From positions 1 through 44,967 of the forward strand of contig CAIRTQ010000024.1 in the NCBI GenBank assembly GCA_903881545.1: DNA of 44,967 nucleotides. Direction: 5' to 3'. The DNA is from an uncultured Elusimicrobia bacterium. Lineage in GTDB: Bacteria > Elusimicrobiota > Elusimicrobia > UBA1565 > UBA9628. Each line of letters begins with the position of its first letter. The stretch's first letter is position 1. The notes under the pieces are model-generated. The model saw only the letters and a list, made by a program, of their open reading frames with translations. It made no database searches and was not told where the DNA came from. Below are positions 7,519-17,117 of this stretch, piece after piece. The position numbers and the translations under genes are program-made.

Positions 7519-9108
7519 ATGAAACTCACCTCTGATTTCCTGGTCATTGGCAGCGGATTGGCAGGCCTGCTCAGCGCCCACAAGCTTTCCGCCTTGGGGA
7601 CAGTCCACCTGCTGACCAAGAAAGAAGTGTCTGAGTGCAACAGCAACTACGCCCAAGGCGGCATCGCCGCGGCCATCGGCCGGGACGATTCTCCCGCCAG
7701 CCACGCGGAAGACACCATCAAGGCGGGGGCAGGCCTGTGTGACGAGGCGATCGTGCGCTTGGTGGCGGATGAAGCTCCGGCCCGGATCCGAGAACTCCGC
7801 GAACTTGGGGTTCGCTTCTGCGAGAAGGACGGCGTCATGGATCTAGGATTAGAGGCGGCCCATTCGCATCGCCGCATCCTGCATGCGGGAGATGTCTCAG
7901 GCCGAGAGATCATCCGCGCCCTGGTGCAGCGTTGCCAAGAGGACGCCAACATCCGGATTTTCGAAAACCACATCGCGGTCAATCTTATTCGGGACGGCCA
8001 AGGCGACTGCTGCGGCGCCTACGCCCTGGAACGCGCGAGCGGAGTGGTCCACACATTCGCGGCCCGGGCCACGGTCCTGGCCACGGGTGGAGCGGGCAAG
8101 GTCTACATCTACACCTCGAACCCTGACGTGGCCACTGGTGACGGCATGGCCATGGCCTGGCGAGCTGGCGCGGTCCTGGCCGACATGGAATTCGTGCAGT
8201 TCCATCCCACATGCCTCTATCATCCTCAAGCCAAGTCCTTTCTGATCTCGGAGGCCTTGCGCGGCGAGGGCGGGCGTCTCATAGACAGCCGCGGCCGCGC
8301 CTTCATGTCCGACTACGATCGCCAGGGCGACCTTGCGTCGCGCGATATCGTCGCACGCGCCATCGATGCGGAGCTCAAGCGCACGGGCGCTGAGTGCGTG
8401 TTTCTCGACATGACGCATAAGACGGCGGGCTATCTCCGCGGGCGATTTCCCAACATCTACGACAAATGCCTTTCGTTCGGCGTGGACATGGCCGTCTCGC
8501 CCATACCCGTGGTCCCAGCGGCGCACTTCTTCTGCGGCGGGATCCGGACTGATGCGGACGCCGCCACTTCCATCCCGCGCCTTTTTGCCGTGGGCGAAGT
8601 GGCGCATACGGGCCTCCACGGAGCCAATCGGTTGGCATCGAACTCACTGCTGGAGTGCTGCGTCTTCGCGCACAGGCTCTCCCTGCGCCTCAAGGCGCGC
8701 CGGGACGAATGGGCAGGACACGATATCCCGCCGCCGCCGGACTGGAACCCCGGACGGGCCGTGAAATCAGAAGAAGCCGTGGTGATCGCGCAGAACTGGG
8801 ATGAGATCCGTCGCCTCATGTGGAACTATGTGGGAATCGTGCGCTCCGAAAAACGCTTGGAACGCGCCTTGAATCGGATGCGCCTCCTAAACCGCGAGAT
8901 AGAACAATATTACTGGGACTTCCTATTGACTTCAGATTTGATTGAACTGCGAAATATCGCGGTGGTCGCCACAGCGGTCATCCACTCGGCCATGGCGCGC
9001 CGGGAGTCCCGCGGGCTGCACTACACCCTGGATTTCCCCGAATCGGCGGAGGCGGGGCGCCAGCACACGCTGATCTCGCAACGCGACTTCCCTGACCCCG
9101 ACCGTTGA
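7519..9108 (+). CDS. nadB: L-aspartate oxidase
   Basis: A 529-residue flavoprotein that oxidises L-aspartate to iminoaspartate, the first step of de novo NAD synthesis with NadA. Seen in the sequence are the N-terminal dinucleotide fold (VIGSGLAGLLSA, about 9-20) and NSNYAQGGIAAA. Further on are AHSHRRILHAGDVSGREI, the flavin/substrate segment EFVQFHPTCLYHP, the GANRLASNSLLEC motif and a C-terminal helical domain ending near HYTLDFPE. These separate NadB from succinate dehydrogenase flavoproteins, together with the standalone context. Length is normal. The gene stands alone between a divergent gamma-carbonic anhydrase and a convergent HNH gene; nadA and nadC are not in the window. Confidence 0.95.
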   Translation: MKLTSDFLVIGSGLAGLLSAHKLSALGTVHLLTKKEVSECNSNYAQGGIAAAIGRDDSPASHAEDTIKAGAGLCDEAIVRLVADEAPARIRELRELGVRFCEKDGVMDLGLEAAHSHRRILHAGDVSGREIIRALVQRCQEDANIRIFENHIAVNLIRDGQGDCCGAYALERASGVVHTFAARATVLATGGAGKVYIYTSNPDVATGDGMAMAWRAGAVLADMEFVQFHPTCLYHPQAKSFLISEALRGEGGRLIDSRGRAFMSDYDRQGDLASRDIVARAIDAELKRTGAECVFLDMTHKTAGYLRGRFPNIYDKCLSFGVDMAVSPIPVVPAAHFFCGGIRTDADAATSIPRLFAVGEVAHTGLHGANRLASNSLLECCVFAHRLSLRLKARRDEWAGHDIPPPPDWNPGRAVKSEEAVVIAQNWDEIRRLMWNYVGIVRSEKRLERALNRMRLLNREIEQYYWDFLLTSDLIELRNIAVVATAVIHSAMARRESRGLHYTLDFPESAEAGRQHTLISQRDFPDPDR

Positions 9109-9119
9109 TCGTCTGGCGG

Positions 9120-9611
9120 CTACGGCGGGCGGGCCTTCTCCGCCGATCCTCCGAACATGCGCCGGGCGTATATCTGGTTGTGGACGCGGCAAAGAAGCCG
9201 GATGTTACCGGGGTCGTGCGACCTGCCACCCAGGGCCCACGGGATACGATGGTCGAATTCCAGCCCGCTGCGCTCAGGGCAACGTGCGCCATCCGGGGTC
9301 TTGAACACGCACTGCCCGTTATCCCGCCGCCAGACCTCATCCTTGACCCACTGCGGGATGCGGCGGGTCTCGGTGCTCGCGGTGATACGCCCCGATTGAC
9401 GCTTCAAACGGCGTATTTTTTCAAGCCGGCACGAGGGATCCCTCTTGTCGAGGAATGCGTCCAGCACCTCGGCCAAGATGTCCTCCAGCCTTCCGGCCGG
9501 GCACTTGCGCCAGAGGACCGCGCGCGCCCGCTCGAGCTTGCGGAGCAGGGATCCGTCTCCGGTGAAGGAGAAGACGATGCGGTCAGGAACACCTGAATTA
9601 TTCAGACTCAT
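9120..9611 (-). CDS. HNH endonuclease domain protein
   Basis: A 163-residue protein with a helical N-terminal part and a C-terminal HNH (beta-beta-alpha-metal) nuclease domain. The domain runs from WRRDNGQCVF through LEFDHRIPWALGG to DPGNIRLLCRVHN, giving the Asp-His, Asn and His of the motif. Two Cys either side (NGQC, ARC) may structure the fold. Similar small HNH proteins with an RRIP-x-WV-x-EVW-x-RD lead-in are scattered as single genes in diverse bacteria, especially soil and deltaproteobacterial genomes. They are often in lineage-specific positions. There is no toxin partner, intron or phage gene next to it. The substrate is unknown. Confidence 0.85.
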   Translation of the reverse strand: MSLNNSGVPDRIVFSFTGDGSLLRKLERARAVLWRKCPAGRLEDILAEVLDAFLDKRDPSCRLEKIRRLKRQSGRITASTETRRIPQWVKDEVWRRDNGQCVFKTPDGARCPERSGLEFDHRIPWALGGRSHDPGNIRLLCRVHNQIYARRMFGGSAEKARPP

Positions 9612-9703
9612 TCAATCCTAAGGCCTTTCCCGGTATCAGCCCGGCCTCAATTTAAATACGATCGGGCCCCGGAATAGTTCCATTCGCACACCTCCGAATT
9701 CGA

Positions 9704-9709
9704 TATAAT
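9704..9709 (+). promoter_or_regulatory. -10 element of the uvrA promoter
   Basis: A perfect TATAAT lies 42 bases before the uvrA ATG in an AT-rich patch of otherwise GC-rich DNA. No convincing -35 is visible (TTCGCA at 15 bases is the best). No SOS-box-like palindrome was recognised nearby. Confidence 0.45.
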
Positions 9710-9751
9710 GGGAACCCCAGTCAGGGCGCAACCAGCTCTCCGAGTCGAACC

Positions 9752-12601
9752 ATGGACAATATCGTCATACGCGGCGCGCGCCAGCATAACCTCAAGAACA
9801 TCAGCTTGACGCTGCCGCGCGGCAAGCTTATCGTGGTCACCGGTCTTTCCGGGTCAGGCAAGTCCTCCCTGGCCTTCGACACCCTTTACGCCGAGGGCCA
9901 GCGCCGCTACGTGGAGAGCCTCTCGGCCTATGCCCGCCAGTTCCTGGAGATGATGGACAAGCCGGACGTTGACCTCATCGAGGGGCTCTCTCCCGCCATC
10001 TCCATCGAGCAGCGCAATCCTTCCCGTAATCCCCGTTCGACCGTCGCGACCGTGACCGAAATATACGACTATTTGCGCCTGCTCTATGCCCGCGCCGGGA
10101 TCCCGCACTGCCCCGAATGCGGCAAGCGCATCCAGAAGCAGTCGGCCCAATCCATCGTCAATGCCATCATGCGCGAGCATGACGGCTCGTCCGTGGTCGT
10201 CTATTCGCCCTTGGTCCGGGGCCGCACCGGGACCTATGAAGACCTTTTTAAGCGGCTCAAACGCTCGGGCTTCGTGAGCGTGCGCGTGGACGGCAAGCCC
10301 CTGGACCTCGACTCCATCCCCAAGCTCTCCCGCTACCAGAAGCATACCATCGAGCTTTTTGTGGACAAACTCCGCGTCACGAGCGATGAGCACCAGCGCA
10401 TCGCGGATTCCATCGAGATCGCACTCAAGGAGTCAAAAGGATTGGTCCGCGTGGAGCCTGCCGGCGACCCCAAGGCCGGCAGCATCATGAGCGAGCACCA
10501 TGCCTGCCCGGACTGCGGGGTAAGCCTGCCCGAACTCGAGCCGCGGCTATTCTCCTTCAATTCCCCCTACGGCGCCTGCCCGGATTGCGGCGGCCTGGGC
10601 CACAAGACGGAAGTGGAGCCCAAACTGGTGGTGGCAGATCCCGGTCTATCCATCGCCGAAGGCGCCGTGACGGCTTGGACCGACCCGGTCACGACGCGCA
10701 CCAACCGCTGGAAGAGATCCTGGTCCGGCTATTACACGGAGATCCTCGACCAAGTCTGCCGGCAGCAGGGGATAGATCAGAAGCGGCCGTGGCGGGATCT
10801 GCCTGAAGAGCAAAGGGAAATAGTCCTCTATGGCGGCGGCACCTATAAGCCATCCTGGGCAAAGAATGACCAGGACTTCGAAGGGGTCGTCCACAACCTG
10901 GAACGCCGTGTCTCCGAATCTGAGTCGGATTTCGTGAAGGCCGCCATCGCCGACCGCTTCATGCGCAAGAAGGTCTGCCCCTCCTGCTCCGGGGCGAGAC
11001 TCAAACCCGAAGCCCTGGCCGTCAAGATAGGAGACCTGGGCATTTCGGAGTTGACTCGGCTCTCAGTAACCAAAGCACAGACTTTCTTCTCAGGGCTTAC
11101 CCTGGACGAAAACCGTAAGACGATCGCCAAGCAAGTGCTCAAGGAAATACGAGCTCGGCTGGAATTCCTGAGTTCCGTGGGGTTGGAATACCTGACCTTG
11201 GACCGGGCCTCCGAGACCTTGGCCGGAGGCGAAGCCCAGCGCATCCATCTCGCCACCCAGATCGGATCGGGCCTCACGGGTGTGCTTTATGTCCTCGATG
11301 AGCCGTCCATTGGCCTGCACCCGCGCGACAACTCGCGTCTCCTGACGACCCTCAAGCGCCTGCGCGACCTGGGCAACACATTGGTGGTCGTGGAGCATGA
11401 CGAGGAGACCATCCGCTCGGCGGACTGGATCGTGGACTTAGGTCCGGGCGCAGGGATCCACGGAGGCCAAGTGGTGGCGCAAGGGACTCTGAAGGACATA
11501 CTGGCCGAACCCAAATCTCTCACCGGCGCGTATCTTAACGGCAAGGCTCCGCCCCGGTCCCGGCCGCCCCGACGCGAGCCCAGCGGCCATCTATTCATCA
11601 AGGGCGCGCGCCAATTCAACCTCAAGAATATAGATGTGGACATTCCGCTCGGGTTGCTGGTCTGCGTGACCGGCGTCTCCGGATCGGGCAAGTCCACCTT
11701 GGTCCATGAAGTCGCCTACAAAGCCTTGGCACGCAAGCTCTACGGCGCCAAGGAAGAACCTGGCGCGCACCAGGCGCTCGTGGGCGCGGATCGCCTCGAC
11801 AAGGTCATCGTGGTGGATCAATCCCCCATCGGCCGGACTCCCCGGTCCAATCCGGCCACCTACACCGGCCTGTGGGCGCCCATCCGGGAAATCTATTCCA
11901 TGCTGCCCCAGTCCAAGGCGCGCGGCTACAAACCAGGGCGCTTTTCCTTCAACGTCAAAGGTGGCCGGTGCGAGAACTGCCAGGGCGATGGGACCCTGCG
12001 CATCTCCATGCAGTTCCTTCCGGATGTCTACGTGCAGTGCAACGAATGCCACGGAGCTCGTTTCAACGACGAGACCATCACAGTCCGCTATAAGGGCAAG
12101 AACATCGCGGAGCTCCTGGCCATGAGCGTGGAAGAAGCCCAGGGCTTCCTCTCCGCGCATCCCACCATCTGTCGCACCCTCAGGACCCTCACGGATGTCG
12201 GCCTGGGCTACATCGCCTTGGGCCAGAGCTCGACCACCCTCTCTGGAGGCGAGGCCCAGCGCGTCAAGCTCGCCGCGGAACTTTGTCGCCGGGCTACGGG
12301 CCGCACCCTCTATATCCTAGACGAGCCGACCACGGGCCTGCACTTCGCTGACGTGGACAAGCTGCTGGAGGTGCTCCACCGCTTGGTCTCGGGCGGCAAC
12401 ACCGCGCTGGTCATCGAGCACAACCTGGAGGTCATCCGCCAGGCGGATTGGATAGTGGACCTCGGGCCGGAAGGCGGAGAACGGGGCGGAGAAGTCGTGG
12501 CCTGCGGCCGGCCCGATGAAGTCGCAAGGAACGCCGCCTCGCACACAGGGAGATATCTGAGGACCGGCGGGCCGCACGGACCTATTCGCGCAGGGATTTG
12601 A
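9752..12601 (+). CDS. uvrA: excinuclease ABC subunit UvrA
   Basis: UvrA is the damage-sensing ABC-family dimer of nucleotide excision repair; it loads UvrB at lesions. The 949-residue length is normal. Two ABC modules are complete: Walker [10 protein letters not shown] near the N-terminus and GVSGSGKST in the second half, with signatures LAGGEAQRI and LSGGEAQRV. Zinc-binding Cys pairs are at CPECG, CPDCG...CPDCGG, CPSC and CENCQGDG...CNECHG. The signature-domain phrase [21 protein letters not shown] is diagnostic. Its last 20 bases overlap the 3' end of the convergent peptidase gene. No other uvr gene is in the window. Confidence 0.98.
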   Translation: MDNIVIRGARQHNLKNISLTLPRGKLIVVTGLSGSGKSSLAFDTLYAEGQRRYVESLSAYARQFLEMMDKPDVDLIEGLSPAISIEQRNPSRNPRSTVATVTEIYDYLRLLYARAGIPHCPECGKRIQKQSAQSIVNAIMREHDGSSVVVYSPLVRGRTGTYEDLFKRLKRSGFVSVRVDGKPLDLDSIPKLSRYQKHTIELFVDKLRVTSDEHQRIADSIEIALKESKGLVRVEPAGDPKAGSIMSEHHACPDCGVSLPELEPRLFSFNSPYGACPDCGGLGHKTEVEPKLVVADPGLSIAEGAVTAWTDPVTTRTNRWKRSWSGYYTEILDQVCRQQGIDQKRPWRDLPEEQREIVLYGGGTYKPSWAKNDQDFEGVVHNLERRVSESESDFVKAAIADRFMRKKVCPSCSGARLKPEALAVKIGDLGISELTRLSVTKAQTFFSGLTLDENRKTIAKQVLKEIRARLEFLSSVGLEYLTLDRASETLAGGEAQRIHLATQIGSGLTGVLYVLDEPSIGLHPRDNSRLLTTLKRLRDLGNTLVVVEHDEETIRSADWIVDLGPGAGIHGGQVVAQGTLKDILAEPKSLTGAYLNGKAPPRSRPPRREPSGHLFIKGARQFNLKNIDVDIPLGLLVCVTGVSGSGKSTLVHEVAYKALARKLYGAKEEPGAHQALVGADRLDKVIVVDQSPIGRTPRSNPATYTGLWAPIREIYSMLPQSKARGYKPGRFSFNVKGGRCENCQGDGTLRISMQFLPDVYVQCNECHGARFNDETITVRYKGKNIAELLAMSVEEAQGFLSAHPTICRTLRTLTDVGLGYIALGQSSTTLSGGEAQRVKLAAELCRRATGRTLYILDEPTTGLHFADVDKLLEVLHRLVSGGNTALVIEHNLEVIRQADWIVDLGPEGGERGGEVVACGRPDEVARNAASHTGRYLRTGGPHGPIRAGI

Positions 12602-13505
12602 ACCCCTTCATCGGGGTGAACTGAGAGGGTGCGAAAGAATCCTTGCTGCCTTCGCTGAATGACTCCTCGTGCGAGGCGTCCGCGAGGGCTCGGCGCACTT
12701 TGGCGTGCATATCCGTCCGGCCCAGCCAATGGCGCCAATCCTTTTCCAGAGAGTCCAGGCCGTTATAGCGATAGGCGAGCCACAGGCATCGCTCCAAACT
12801 CCGGCCTTCGCGCAAATGCATGCAGAAATTCTTGAACTGCAGGCTCTGATACTCGTGATAAAGGAAATAGACCATGGAATAGGCTTGGATATACCAATCC
12901 CCGATGGCGGCCTTGTTGTCCAGATCCTTGGTCGGGCTCAAGGCGAAGAATCTCTGCATGGGCAGAAAGCTCTCGGGCTTGGCCAGGACCATGCTCTGGA
13001 ACCAGGGGGAGCGCTCTGGATGCTCGGGAGTATCGTTCTCCTCCATCATGGCCAGACCCTCGTTGATCCAAGCCGGGGGCGGCACCTTGCTCGCCTCATG
13101 CCAGTATCCCTCGAAGAGCAGGTGCGTGGATTCATGACTAATGACGCGCAGCAAGACCTTCCGGTCGGCTTGGTCCGGAACGGCTACGCTGCGACTTGCG
13201 AAGAGGGCCAATCCGTTAGACCAAGTCGGAGGCTCGAATTCCCCCGCCAGATAGGACCGGGTGGTCTTGTAGAGGTAGAGCTTGATGCGCTCCTTGCCCA
13301 TCCAAGGCGAGAGCCAGCCCAAGTCCATACGCAAACGGCTATGCATCCGTTCCAGATTCATGATGAATCCGGCCGGGAGCCAGGCCAGCTCGTATATCAC
13401 AGCAAAATGCGGGGAGTCGGTCTCATGCCACCCCCCGCCTTTCTCCCGGGATTCTCCAACGCTGGCGAAGCAGAGAATCAATCCAACGAACATGGCGCGC
13501 ATCAT
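12582..13505 (-). CDS. exported peptidase-MA-like gluzincin metallopeptidase
   Basis: A 307-residue protein with an N-terminal signal peptide (about 1-18). It carries a zincin HEXXH motif, HESTH (His124, Glu125, His128), followed by a downstream Glu in WINEGLA (Glu149). That is the gluzincin arrangement of the peptidase MA/DUF1570 families. The opening phrase W-x-ETDSPHFAVIYE is also typical of those families, whose N-terminal domain begins with a short beta strand. It probably acts in the periplasm or at the surface; no substrate can be named. Two ATGs stand in tandem at 13505 and 13502. The gene is divergent from hpnJ across an AT-rich 91-base gap and overlaps the end of uvrA. Confidence 0.8.
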   Translation of the reverse strand: MMRAMFVGLILCFASVGESREKGGGWHETDSPHFAVIYELAWLPAGFIMNLERMHSRLRMDLGWLSPWMGKERIKLYLYKTTRSYLAGEFEPPTWSNGLALFASRSVAVPDQADRKVLLRVISHESTHLLFEGYWHEASKVPPPAWINEGLAMMEENDTPEHPERSPWFQSMVLAKPESFLPMQRFFALSPTKDLDNKAAIGDWYIQAYSMVYFLYHEYQSLQFKNFCMHLREGRSLERCLWLAYRYNGLDSLEKDWRHWLGRTDMHAKVRRALADASHEESFSEGSKDSFAPSQFTPMKGFKSLRE

Positions 13506-13528
13506 AATCAGTTTACCAGAATATCGTG

Positions 13529-13557
13529 TTGTTTTATATCATTTTTTTTAATAAAAT
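13529..13557 (+). promoter_or_regulatory. candidate hpnJ promoter in an AT-rich divergent gap
   Basis: TTGTTT (13529-13534), a 17-base spacer and TAAAAT (13552-13557) lie 39 bases before the hpnJ ATG, which is preceded by a GAGGG ribosome site. The 13506-13596 gap is far richer in A/T than its surroundings. It also holds a minus-strand TATAAA (13538-13533) that could serve the peptidase gene. Confidence 0.4.
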
Positions 13558-13596
13558 AATTAACAATCGCAATCATAATCCCACAAAGAGGGCAAC

Positions 13597-15069
13597 ATGG
13601 GCACACTGCGGACGCTGTTTCTGAATCCTCCCTCCTACGCCGGATTTGACGGCGGCGCCGGCGCACGCTATCAAGCCAGCCGAGAAGTGCGGTCTTTCTG
13701 GTACCCCACCTGGCTCGCTCAGCCCGCGGCCCTTATCGCGAACTCCAAGCTCATCGATGCGCCGGCCGACGACCTCGGGCTGGAACAGGTCCTACAGATG
13801 GCCAAGGGCTTTGAACTCTGCATCATCCACACCTCCACGCCATCATTCGATAACGATGTCCGCGTCGCCGGAGCGCTGAAGAAAGCCAGCCCGGACATGA
13901 TCATCGGGTTCGTGGGGGCGCATGTCGCGGTATTACCCGCGGCCGCGCTGCGCGCCGCTCCCGTATTGGATTTCGTGGCCCGAGAAGAGTACGACTATGC
14001 CCTTCTCGAAGTCGCGCAGGGCCAGCCTTGGGAGACTGTGGCGGGCATCAGTTTTCGGCGGGACGGCGTCATACGCCACAATCCGGACCGGGCGCTGATC
14101 CAGGACCTGGACGCCTTGCCCAGCGTCTTGGACGTCTACAAACGAGACCTGAAGATAGAAAATTACTATAACGGCTATCTATTGCATCCCTACCTTTCCC
14201 TCTACACCGGCCGCGGCTGTCCAGCCCGCTGCACCTTCTGTCTTTGGCCGCAGACCGTCAGCGGACGGACCTATCGGACCCGCAGCGCCGCCAGCGTGAT
14301 CGCGGAGATGTCGCGCGCCCGCGCTCTCTTCCCTGAGGTCAAGGAATTCTTCATCGATGACGACACTTTCACCGCGAACCTGCCCCGGGCCGCTGAAATC
14401 GCCCGAGGCCTGGGCCGGCTCGGATTGGTCTGGTCCTGCAACGCCCGCGCTAACGTCCCCTACGACTACCTGAAATTGTTCAAGGAGAACGGCCTGCGCG
14501 TGCTGCTGGTAGGCTATGAGTCGGGAAATCAACAGATACTCAACAACGTCAAGAAGGGCCTGCGCGTCGACATAGCGGAGGAATTCACCCGGAATTGCAG
14601 CAAGCTCGGCATACTCGTGCACGGCTGCTTCATCTTGGGTTTGCCCGGCGAAACCAAGGAGACCATCTCCGAATCCATCAGGTTCGCTTGCCGCCTTAAT
14701 GTCGACACCATCCAGGTCTCCATCCCCGCCCCCTACCCCGGCACGGAGCTCTACCGGCAGGTCATGGCCAACAAATGGTATGAGCCTTCCGCCCTCGTGC
14801 GCAACGACGGGACTCAATCGTGCGCCCTCTCTTACCCGAATCTCTCCGCCGCCGACATACAGGCTGGCGTCAAGCGCTTCTATACGCGCTTCTACGGCCG
14901 GCCCACCCCCATCTGGCGCATGCTCGTGCGCATGGCCCGGGACCCCGAGGAAAGGCGCCGCCGTCTGCGCGAGGGGCGGGAATTCCTGCGCTATCTGCGC
15001 GGCCGTAGCCCGGACCCTGCGGCCTGCGGCGAAGATCGCCCACAGGCGCGGGATTCGGTGCCCGTCTAG
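13597..15069 (+). CDS. hpnJ: B12-binding radical SAM protein HpnJ
   Basis: A 490-residue radical SAM enzyme with an N-terminal cobalamin-binding-like domain (about 1-150) and a radical SAM core. The 4Fe-4S motif CPARCTFC (Cys208, Cys212, Cys215) follows YTGRGC, and the FIDDDTF and GFILGLPGET-type stretches come after. The combination GRGCPARCTFCLWPQTVSG is the HpnJ subfamily hallmark. In Burkholderia, HpnJ is needed to convert glucosaminyl-bacteriohopanetetrol to the cyclitol ether, a sugar-ring contraction. It is followed after 12 bases by hpnI, with convergent hpnK beyond, so the complete HpnI-HpnK-HpnJ head-group set is present. The start ATG has a GAGGG ribosome site. Confidence 0.93.
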   Translation: MGTLRTLFLNPPSYAGFDGGAGARYQASREVRSFWYPTWLAQPAALIANSKLIDAPADDLGLEQVLQMAKGFELCIIHTSTPSFDNDVRVAGALKKASPDMIIGFVGAHVAVLPAAALRAAPVLDFVAREEYDYALLEVAQGQPWETVAGISFRRDGVIRHNPDRALIQDLDALPSVLDVYKRDLKIENYYNGYLLHPYLSLYTGRGCPARCTFCLWPQTVSGRTYRTRSAASVIAEMSRARALFPEVKEFFIDDDTFTANLPRAAEIARGLGRLGLVWSCNARANVPYDYLKLFKENGLRVLLVGYESGNQQILNNVKKGLRVDIAEEFTRNCSKLGILVHGCFILGLPGETKETISESIRFACRLNVDTIQVSIPAPYPGTELYRQVMANKWYEPSALVRNDGTQSCALSYPNLSAADIQAGVKRFYTRFYGRPTPIWRMLVRMARDPEERRRRLREGREFLRYLRGRSPDPAACGEDRPQARDSVPV

Positions 15070-15081
15070 GACGGGCGCGGC

Positions 15082-16296
15082 ATGATCTGGCGCGGCGCGT
15101 TCCTCCCAACCGCAGTAACTGCGGTTGGGGCGGCCAAGACAGCATTGGTCTGCCTCTCTTATGCCACTCTTGCGTTCGGCATCGTGTTCGCCCTGGCCAG
15201 CATCGCGGGCGCAGCTTGGCTGTTGCGCCGCGCGCGCGCCCGTCCGGCCGGAGCGATATTGCCTCCTGTCACCATCCTAAAGCCCCTGAAAGGCGCGGAG
15301 CGCGGCCTCTACGAGAATCTAGCCAGTTTCTGCGAGCAGGATTATCCCACGCTGCAGATACTCTGCGCCGTGGGCAGCGCCGACGACGCCGCGCTGCCGG
15401 TGGTTGAGCGCCTGCGCCGAGATTTCCCGCATCTAGACATAAGGGTCATCGTGTCCGACGGCAGCATCGGCAGCAACCCGAAGGTCAACAACATCTCCAA
15501 CGCCTATCCGTTGGCCAAGCACGAAATCCTGTTGCTGTCAGATTCGGATATCCGCGTACCGCGCGACTTCCTAAGGCGGGCCGTCGCCCCTTTTACTGAA
15601 GCGCGGGTCGGTCTGGTGACCTGTTTCTACCGTTCGGTCGCCGCGCCAGGTCTTTGGGGGCCGCTGGAGGCCTTAGCGGTCAACGCACAGTTCCTGCCCC
15701 AGGCCATGCTCGCCGGTGCCGCGGGCCTGCGCTTTGCCATGGGCGCCGCCACCTTGGTGCGCCGCAGAGTTTTTGAACGGGCTGGCGGTTTTGCGGCGCT
15801 GGCCAACCGCCTCGCCGATGACTTCGCCCTTGGCGAGATCGTGACCGCGGCCGGCTTCCGCATTGAATTCTGCGACCTCGTCATCGAATCAATCTGCGCC
15901 GAGGCAAGCCGTCTGGGCGACATCTTCCACCACCTCGTGCGCTGGCAGCGCACCGTGCGCCTTTGCAATCCGGCCGGGTACTGCGGATGCGCGATTCTGC
16001 ACGGATTCTCTCTGACGACTCTCACGCTGGCGCTATTCGGCTGGAACGCACGCTTGGCGACGCTGGCGGCAGTCCTGCTGGGGGCGAAAGCCCTGGCCGC
16101 CGTAGTCCTTCAGAGAATGGCCGGAGCGACCGTAAGCCCAGCCGCCTTGCTCTGGCAGGCGCCAAGTGAATGGCTGGCCTGCGCGGCTTGGCTCGCGGGT
16201 CTTGCGCCAGGCGAGGTCGTCTGGCGCGGCCAACGCTACCGCCTCATCTCCCAAGGTCGACTTATCCCGCTGGATGCGTTGGTTACCGAACCCTGA
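15082..16296 (+). CDS. hpnI: hopanoid glycosyltransferase HpnI
   Basis: A 404-residue membrane-bound family 2/21-type glycosyltransferase related to ceramide glucosyltransferase. It is predicted to transfer N-acetylglucosamine to bacteriohopanetetrol. One N-terminal membrane segment (about 20-50) is followed by the catalytic domain: PPVTILKPLKG, VGSADD (D1), LLSDSDIRVP (D2), ADDFALGE (D3) and HLVRWQRTVR (the QxxRW-like motif). Hydrophobic segments sit at the C-terminus. The annotated ATG has no strong ribosome site, and an 11-bp perfect hairpin (15105-15129) lies in codons 8-16. A start downstream of it, such as the TTG at 15145, is possible because the family's membrane helix begins about there. 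Confidence 0.9.
   Translation: MIWRGAFLPTAVTAVGAAKTALVCLSYATLAFGIVFALASIAGAAWLLRRARARPAGAILPPVTILKPLKGAERGLYENLASFCEQDYPTLQILCAVGSADDAALPVVERLRRDFPHLDIRVIVSDGSIGSNPKVNNISNAYPLAKHEILLLSDSDIRVPRDFLRRAVAPFTEARVGLVTCFYRSVAAPGLWGPLEALAVNAQFLPQAMLAGAAGLRFAMGAATLVRRRVFERAGGFAALANRLADDFALGEIVTAAGFRIEFCDLVIESICAEASRLGDIFHHLVRWQRTVRLCNPAGYCGCAILHGFSLTTLTLALFGWNARLATLAAVLLGAKALAAVVLQRMAGATVSPAALLWQAPSEWLACAAWLAGLAPGEVVWRGQRYRLISQGRLIPLDALVTEP
15105..15129 (+). promoter_or_regulatory. perfect 11-bp hairpin at the 5' end of hpnI
   Basis: CCCAACCGCAG (15105-15115), loop TAA and CTGCGGTTGGG (15119-15129) form a perfect stem-loop. It lies just after the annotated hpnI start and 36 bases beyond the hpnJ stop. 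There is no T-tract after it, so it is not a classic terminator. It could damp read-through or translation between hpnJ and hpnI. Confidence 0.6.
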
Positions 16297-16304
16297 CCGG
16301 GCAG

Positions 16305-17117
16305 TTACCGGGGACTCAAGAGTTCGATGAGCTCTTCCTGAATGACCTGTTTCACGCGCGGGCTGGAGAGCGTGAGCAACTCGGTGATGCTGCGGTGGGT
16401 CGGCGTCGGGCGCCCGCGGACCTGGGAGGCGGGTTCGGCGGACGGATGGAAATAGATCTCGGTCGTTCCTTCCGGCAGACGACGCAGGAGCCAAAGCACG
16501 TAATCCTCGGTCATCATCCCGGAACGGAGCAATCCGTAGCAACGCGGCATGCTTACGCCCCGGGCCGTCCATTTGAGGAACAGCCCCAAGCTTGCAAAGG
16601 TTCCGGCCAGCGTGGCTTGGCGCAGTGAGAATAGAGGGCTATAACCACCTGCCCCATCAGTCTTGGCATAGGCCAAGCTGGGCTCGAGCTCGCCGGCGGG
16701 CCAGCGGATGCGGCCTATCCCATAACGCTGGGCCAGGCGCGCCATGACCGGGAAGACCGCAGGATGCACATGGGCATGGCAATGGCTATCCAGGTGGGTC
16801 GGGATCAAGCCGAATCCAAAAAAACGCTCTATCTGTCTCGCCAGGTTCTCCTCCATGCGCCGCCTGCCGGACCGATCCCAGACGAGACGCAGTCCCCAGG
16901 AAGCCGGGGCGCTGTCACAGAGGACCAGATGCACTCCGACGCCCAAGCCGGGCAGTCCGCGGGCCTTGGTTGCGGCGTCCTCGGCGGCGGGAGCGTCAAC
17001 CATGAGGCTGGCGAAGCGCAGGACGCCCTCTTGGTGAGCCCGGACCACGGCGTCATTGACTTCCCGGCTGGCGCCGAAGTCGTCTGCGGTCATGATGAGT
17101 ATGCGGGGCGTTTTCAC
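16305..17117 (-). CDS. hpnK: hopanoid deacetylase HpnK (YdjC/ChbG family)
   Basis: A 270-residue YdjC-type deacetylase. In hopanoid producers HpnK removes the acetyl group from the N-acetylglucosaminyl hopanoid made by HpnI, before HpnJ acts. Family motifs are MTADDFG (about 9-15, catalytic Asp pair) and THLDSHCHAHVHPAVF (metal His residues), with a C-terminal EIYFHP. I chose the GTG at 17117; the family start lies only a few residues before TADDFG, and the GTG overlaps the stop of the upstream pilin-like gene (GTGA, 17114-17117). It is thus the last gene of the minus-strand pilin operon while its pathway partners hpnJ-hpnI are on the plus strand, ending 8 bases away. Confidence 0.9.
   Translation of the reverse strand: MKTPRILIMTADDFGASREVNDAVVRAHQEGVLRFASLMVDAPAAEDAATKARGLPGLGVGVHLVLCDSAPASWGLRLVWDRSGRRRMEENLARQIERFFGFGLIPTHLDSHCHAHVHPAVFPVMARLAQRYGIGRIRWPAGELEPSLAYAKTDGAGGYSPLFSLRQATLAGTFASLGLFLKWTARGVSMPRCYGLLRSGMMTEDYVLWLLRRLPEGTTEIYFHPSAEPASQVRGRPTPTHRSITELLTLSSPRVKQVIQEELIELLSPR

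Noticed and set aside
9120-9611. HNH gene as part of a mobile intron, phage or defence island
   Set aside because: It lies alone between housekeeping genes nadB and uvrA, with no reverse transcriptase, phage or restriction partner.
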